In this document: one piece after another, positions 13,462 to 15,002 of the stretch
How the letters are laid out: every line of letters starts with the position of its first letter
How positions within the stretch are numbered: position 1 is the first letter of the stretch
Assembly (NCBI GenBank): GCA_003531115.1
Contig: DQHT01000147.1
Location: 21,220-36,221, forward strand
Reading direction: 5' to 3'
DNA: 15,002 nt
DNA from: Bacteroidota bacterium
GTDB lineage: Bacteria > Bacteroidota > Bacteroidia > UBA8524
The notes under the pieces: generated by a model
The model's input: only the letters and a program-made list of their open reading frames with translations
Databases searched by the model: none
Told to the model about the DNA's origin: nothing
Position numbers and translations under genes: made by a program

Positions 13462-15002
13462 CTACAGTTCAACATCCTTCACCACCTTCTCCAAATAATA
13501 CCCACCTTCCATCTCCACCCTCAACCAATAAACCCCACCTGGAAGATCAGCCAGAGGAATTATTTCCGTTTTCCCTGATCCCTGTTCAAGTTGAACCGCG
13601 ATCTCCTGCCCCAGAGCATTATACATCCTCACCCCATGAATTTCCTTTCCATCAATAAAAATAGAATGGCTAAAGGGATTGGGATATAATTTTGGATGCG
13701 TTATGTCTGCTAAGGAGCTAGGTAGTGGCGGACTAACAAGTGAGCTATCCTGGCTCTGGCATGTGCTGCTTGTGGCTATAACATGTACCTTAACGGTATC
13801 ATAAGGAAGGCCCGTGATGGAAAATGAAGGGCCTGTCAGATACAAGGAATCGTTGAGTATCCATAGATAAATTACCTGGGATAAAGGAAAGTTAATCGCT
13901 CCTTTAAAGGTGATACTATCCTGCCAGCCGGCACTAAATGTGGGATTGGGAATGCTGTCGGACTTAAAGCGAAACGTATCATTCAAAGCACAAAAAGATC
14001 GGCGGCTATTGAGAAAAAGTATCGTGGTGTCGGGACCCAGGGTCATATACCGGGAAGGATCCGTAATTCCGTCATTCCACAGGTAGTCGACATCGGGCTC
14101 CGGGTTCATTTGGCCGAATTGAATGGAATCAGCTATACATCCATGAAACACTAGGGAACTGCTGATTCGATTCGGATAAACCGGACCCTGAACCCGGAAG
14201 GTGTCGTAGGCATCCCATACGCAGCCGGCAGAATTACGAAGCTTGATCTGAAAATGATGGGTTCCTGTTTCCAAATAGGCAGAATCAACGGGGAAACTTA
14301 ATGTTGTTGCCGTGTTTGTACTACTGTCAGTTATCTGCACAGAAGAATTTGCCCATATTACATTGTTGGGTGAGGGCAGTTGAAAGGTCAGTTTTCCGCA
14401 GCTGTCTAATTGGGTGATCGGGTTGGCGGATACGGGCGCGCGGGCGAAGAAGCTAAAGGAGCGAATCGACTGGCCTCTAATCGGACAAGCGTTGTCTTTC
14501 GCTATTGCCAGGAATTTATAGGGTATATTGCTTATCTGGCTACTATCAGGAGTAAAGCAGATCTCATAACTCGGATGGGGACCGCTGGTATCTAAAACAA
14601 CGATATCCATACCTGAACTCAGAAGGCCGTCGAACTGAACGCTTACGGTGTCGGTCGAATCATCGTCTTCCGTTTGAATTTTGATACAGGTTCGCACACC
14701 TGCACAAACCTGGCGACTATAGGGAGGCAGAATTTGGGGAATTTCATTCGCTTGACTGGTTTGGATATGAATATGTTTTTCAATTTGTTTCCTGGTTACT
14801 GCGGTTTGAACACCGTTTATTTCTTTATAAACCGTGACCTGAATTGCCACCGTTCCAATTTGGTTCATATTGGTAGGACGGAAAAGGAGCGTTCCGTCAG
14901 TTGCTGAAAGTCGGAATCCTGCCGGCCATTGTAAGTTGTAGTTTGGAAACCCTAAATAAGTCATAGGATTCATTGGACTAAAACTACCTGAATAGGAAAC
15001 AG
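13462..15002 (-). CDS. T9SS type A cargo protein, 5'-partial
   Basis: The reading frame continues through the right edge of the window; a methionine at 14973 is internal, since upstream codons (reading VSYSGSFSPMNP) remain open, so the true start is outside. At least 513 residues are seen. The N-terminal visible part (YLGFPN...WPAGFRLSATDGTLLFRPT) resembles the repeated beta-rich segment of large Bacteroidota exoproteins which I recall as Ig/cadherin-like. The middle is beta-rich with scattered cysteines. The last 80 or so residues form a type A sorting domain starting near LYPNPFSHSIFIDG and ending GGYYLEKVVKDVEL. Expected to be exported by Sec and then T9SS to the cell surface. It differs in sequence from the 1505-residue protein and lacks its 80-residue repeats. 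Function unknown. Confidence 0.88.
   Translation of the reverse strand, partial: VSYSGSFSPMNPMTYLGFPNYNLQWPAGFRLSATDGTLLFRPTNMNQIGTVAIQVTVYKEINGVQTAVTRKQIEKHIHIQTSQANEIPQILPPYSRQVCAGVRTCIKIQTEDDDSTDTVSVQFDGLLSSGMDIVVLDTSGPHPSYEICFTPDSSQISNIPYKFLAIAKDNACPIRGQSIRSFSFFARAPVSANPITQLDSCGKLTFQLPSPNNVIWANSSVQITDSSTNTATTLSFPVDSAYLETGTHHFQIKLRNSAGCVWDAYDTFRVQGPVYPNRISSSLVFHGCIADSIQFGQMNPEPDVDYLWNDGITDPSRYMTLGPDTTILFLNSRRSFCALNDTFRFKSDSIPNPTFSAGWQDSITFKGAINFPLSQVIYLWILNDSLYLTGPSFSITGLPYDTVKVHVIATSSTCQSQDSSLVSPPLPSSLADITHPKLYPNPFSHSIFIDGKEIHGVRMYNALGQEIAVQLEQGSGKTEIIPLADLPGGVYWLRVEMEGGYYLEKVVKDVEL

Noticed and set aside
13425..13658. Pro/Ser-rich plus-strand frame right after lepB
   Set aside because: It is antisense to the T9SS sorting domain of the convergent gene, which is clearly coding.

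Overview
The window reads as chromosomal DNA of a Bacteroidota bacterium. Three signs support this: two large secreted proteins end in a type IX secretion (T9SS) type A sorting domain; several promoters match the Bacteroidota -7 box TAnnTTTG; and LuxR-HTH and TPR-kinase regulators are built in the style of this phylum. I cannot fix the genus; a Sphingobacteriia/Chitinophagia/Flavobacteriia-like lineage is plausible. No tRNA, rRNA, CRISPR array, transposase or phage gene is visible.

Layout. (1) 24-1672, minus strand: a two-gene operon, a DUF368/PopT-type polyprenyl-phosphate carrier followed by shikimate dehydrogenase (aroE), overlapping by four bases. (2) 1673-1861: a compact divergent promoter region and a 36-residue lipoprotein gene. 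(3) 1861-3088: a repeat-rich stretch with facing arrays of a 7-bp repeat, a small outer-membrane-type gene that looks frameshifted close to its 3' end, two copies of a 37-bp repeat, and a REP-like hairpin. (4) 3089-8495: a membrane-anchored LuxR-type regulator followed by a 1505-residue T9SS surface protein made of HYR/Ig-like repeats, closed by a strong intrinsic terminator. (5) 8615-10645: an orphan sensor histidine kinase with a lipoprotein-type signal and a TPR-like periplasmic part. (6) 10720-12070: the two subunits of a 3-oxoacid CoA-transferase (scoAB). (7) 12279-13424: signal peptidase I with an additional membrane N-terminus. (8) 13462-15002, minus strand: the C-terminal part of a second T9SS cargo protein, running off the window.

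How they may work together. aroE and the DUF368 gene are housekeeping (aromatic amino acid synthesis; recycling of the undecaprenyl-phosphate carrier). scoAB transfers CoA between acyl-CoA and a 3-oxoacid. The surface protein lies between two membrane regulators on the same strand, so local control is a reasonable guess, but only proximity supports it. Signal peptidase I is a general secretion enzyme that would process Sec-exported T9SS cargo.

The most unusual points are: (a) two Ig/HYR-like units in the surface protein are each split by a foreign domain of about 120-155 residues; (b) all repeats lack one of the two cysteine pairs of the usual family pattern; (c) two divergent promoters appear to produce nearly leaderless mRNAs; (d) 7-bp arrays begin exactly at stop codons; (e) the outer-membrane gene has an out-of-frame C-terminal tail.
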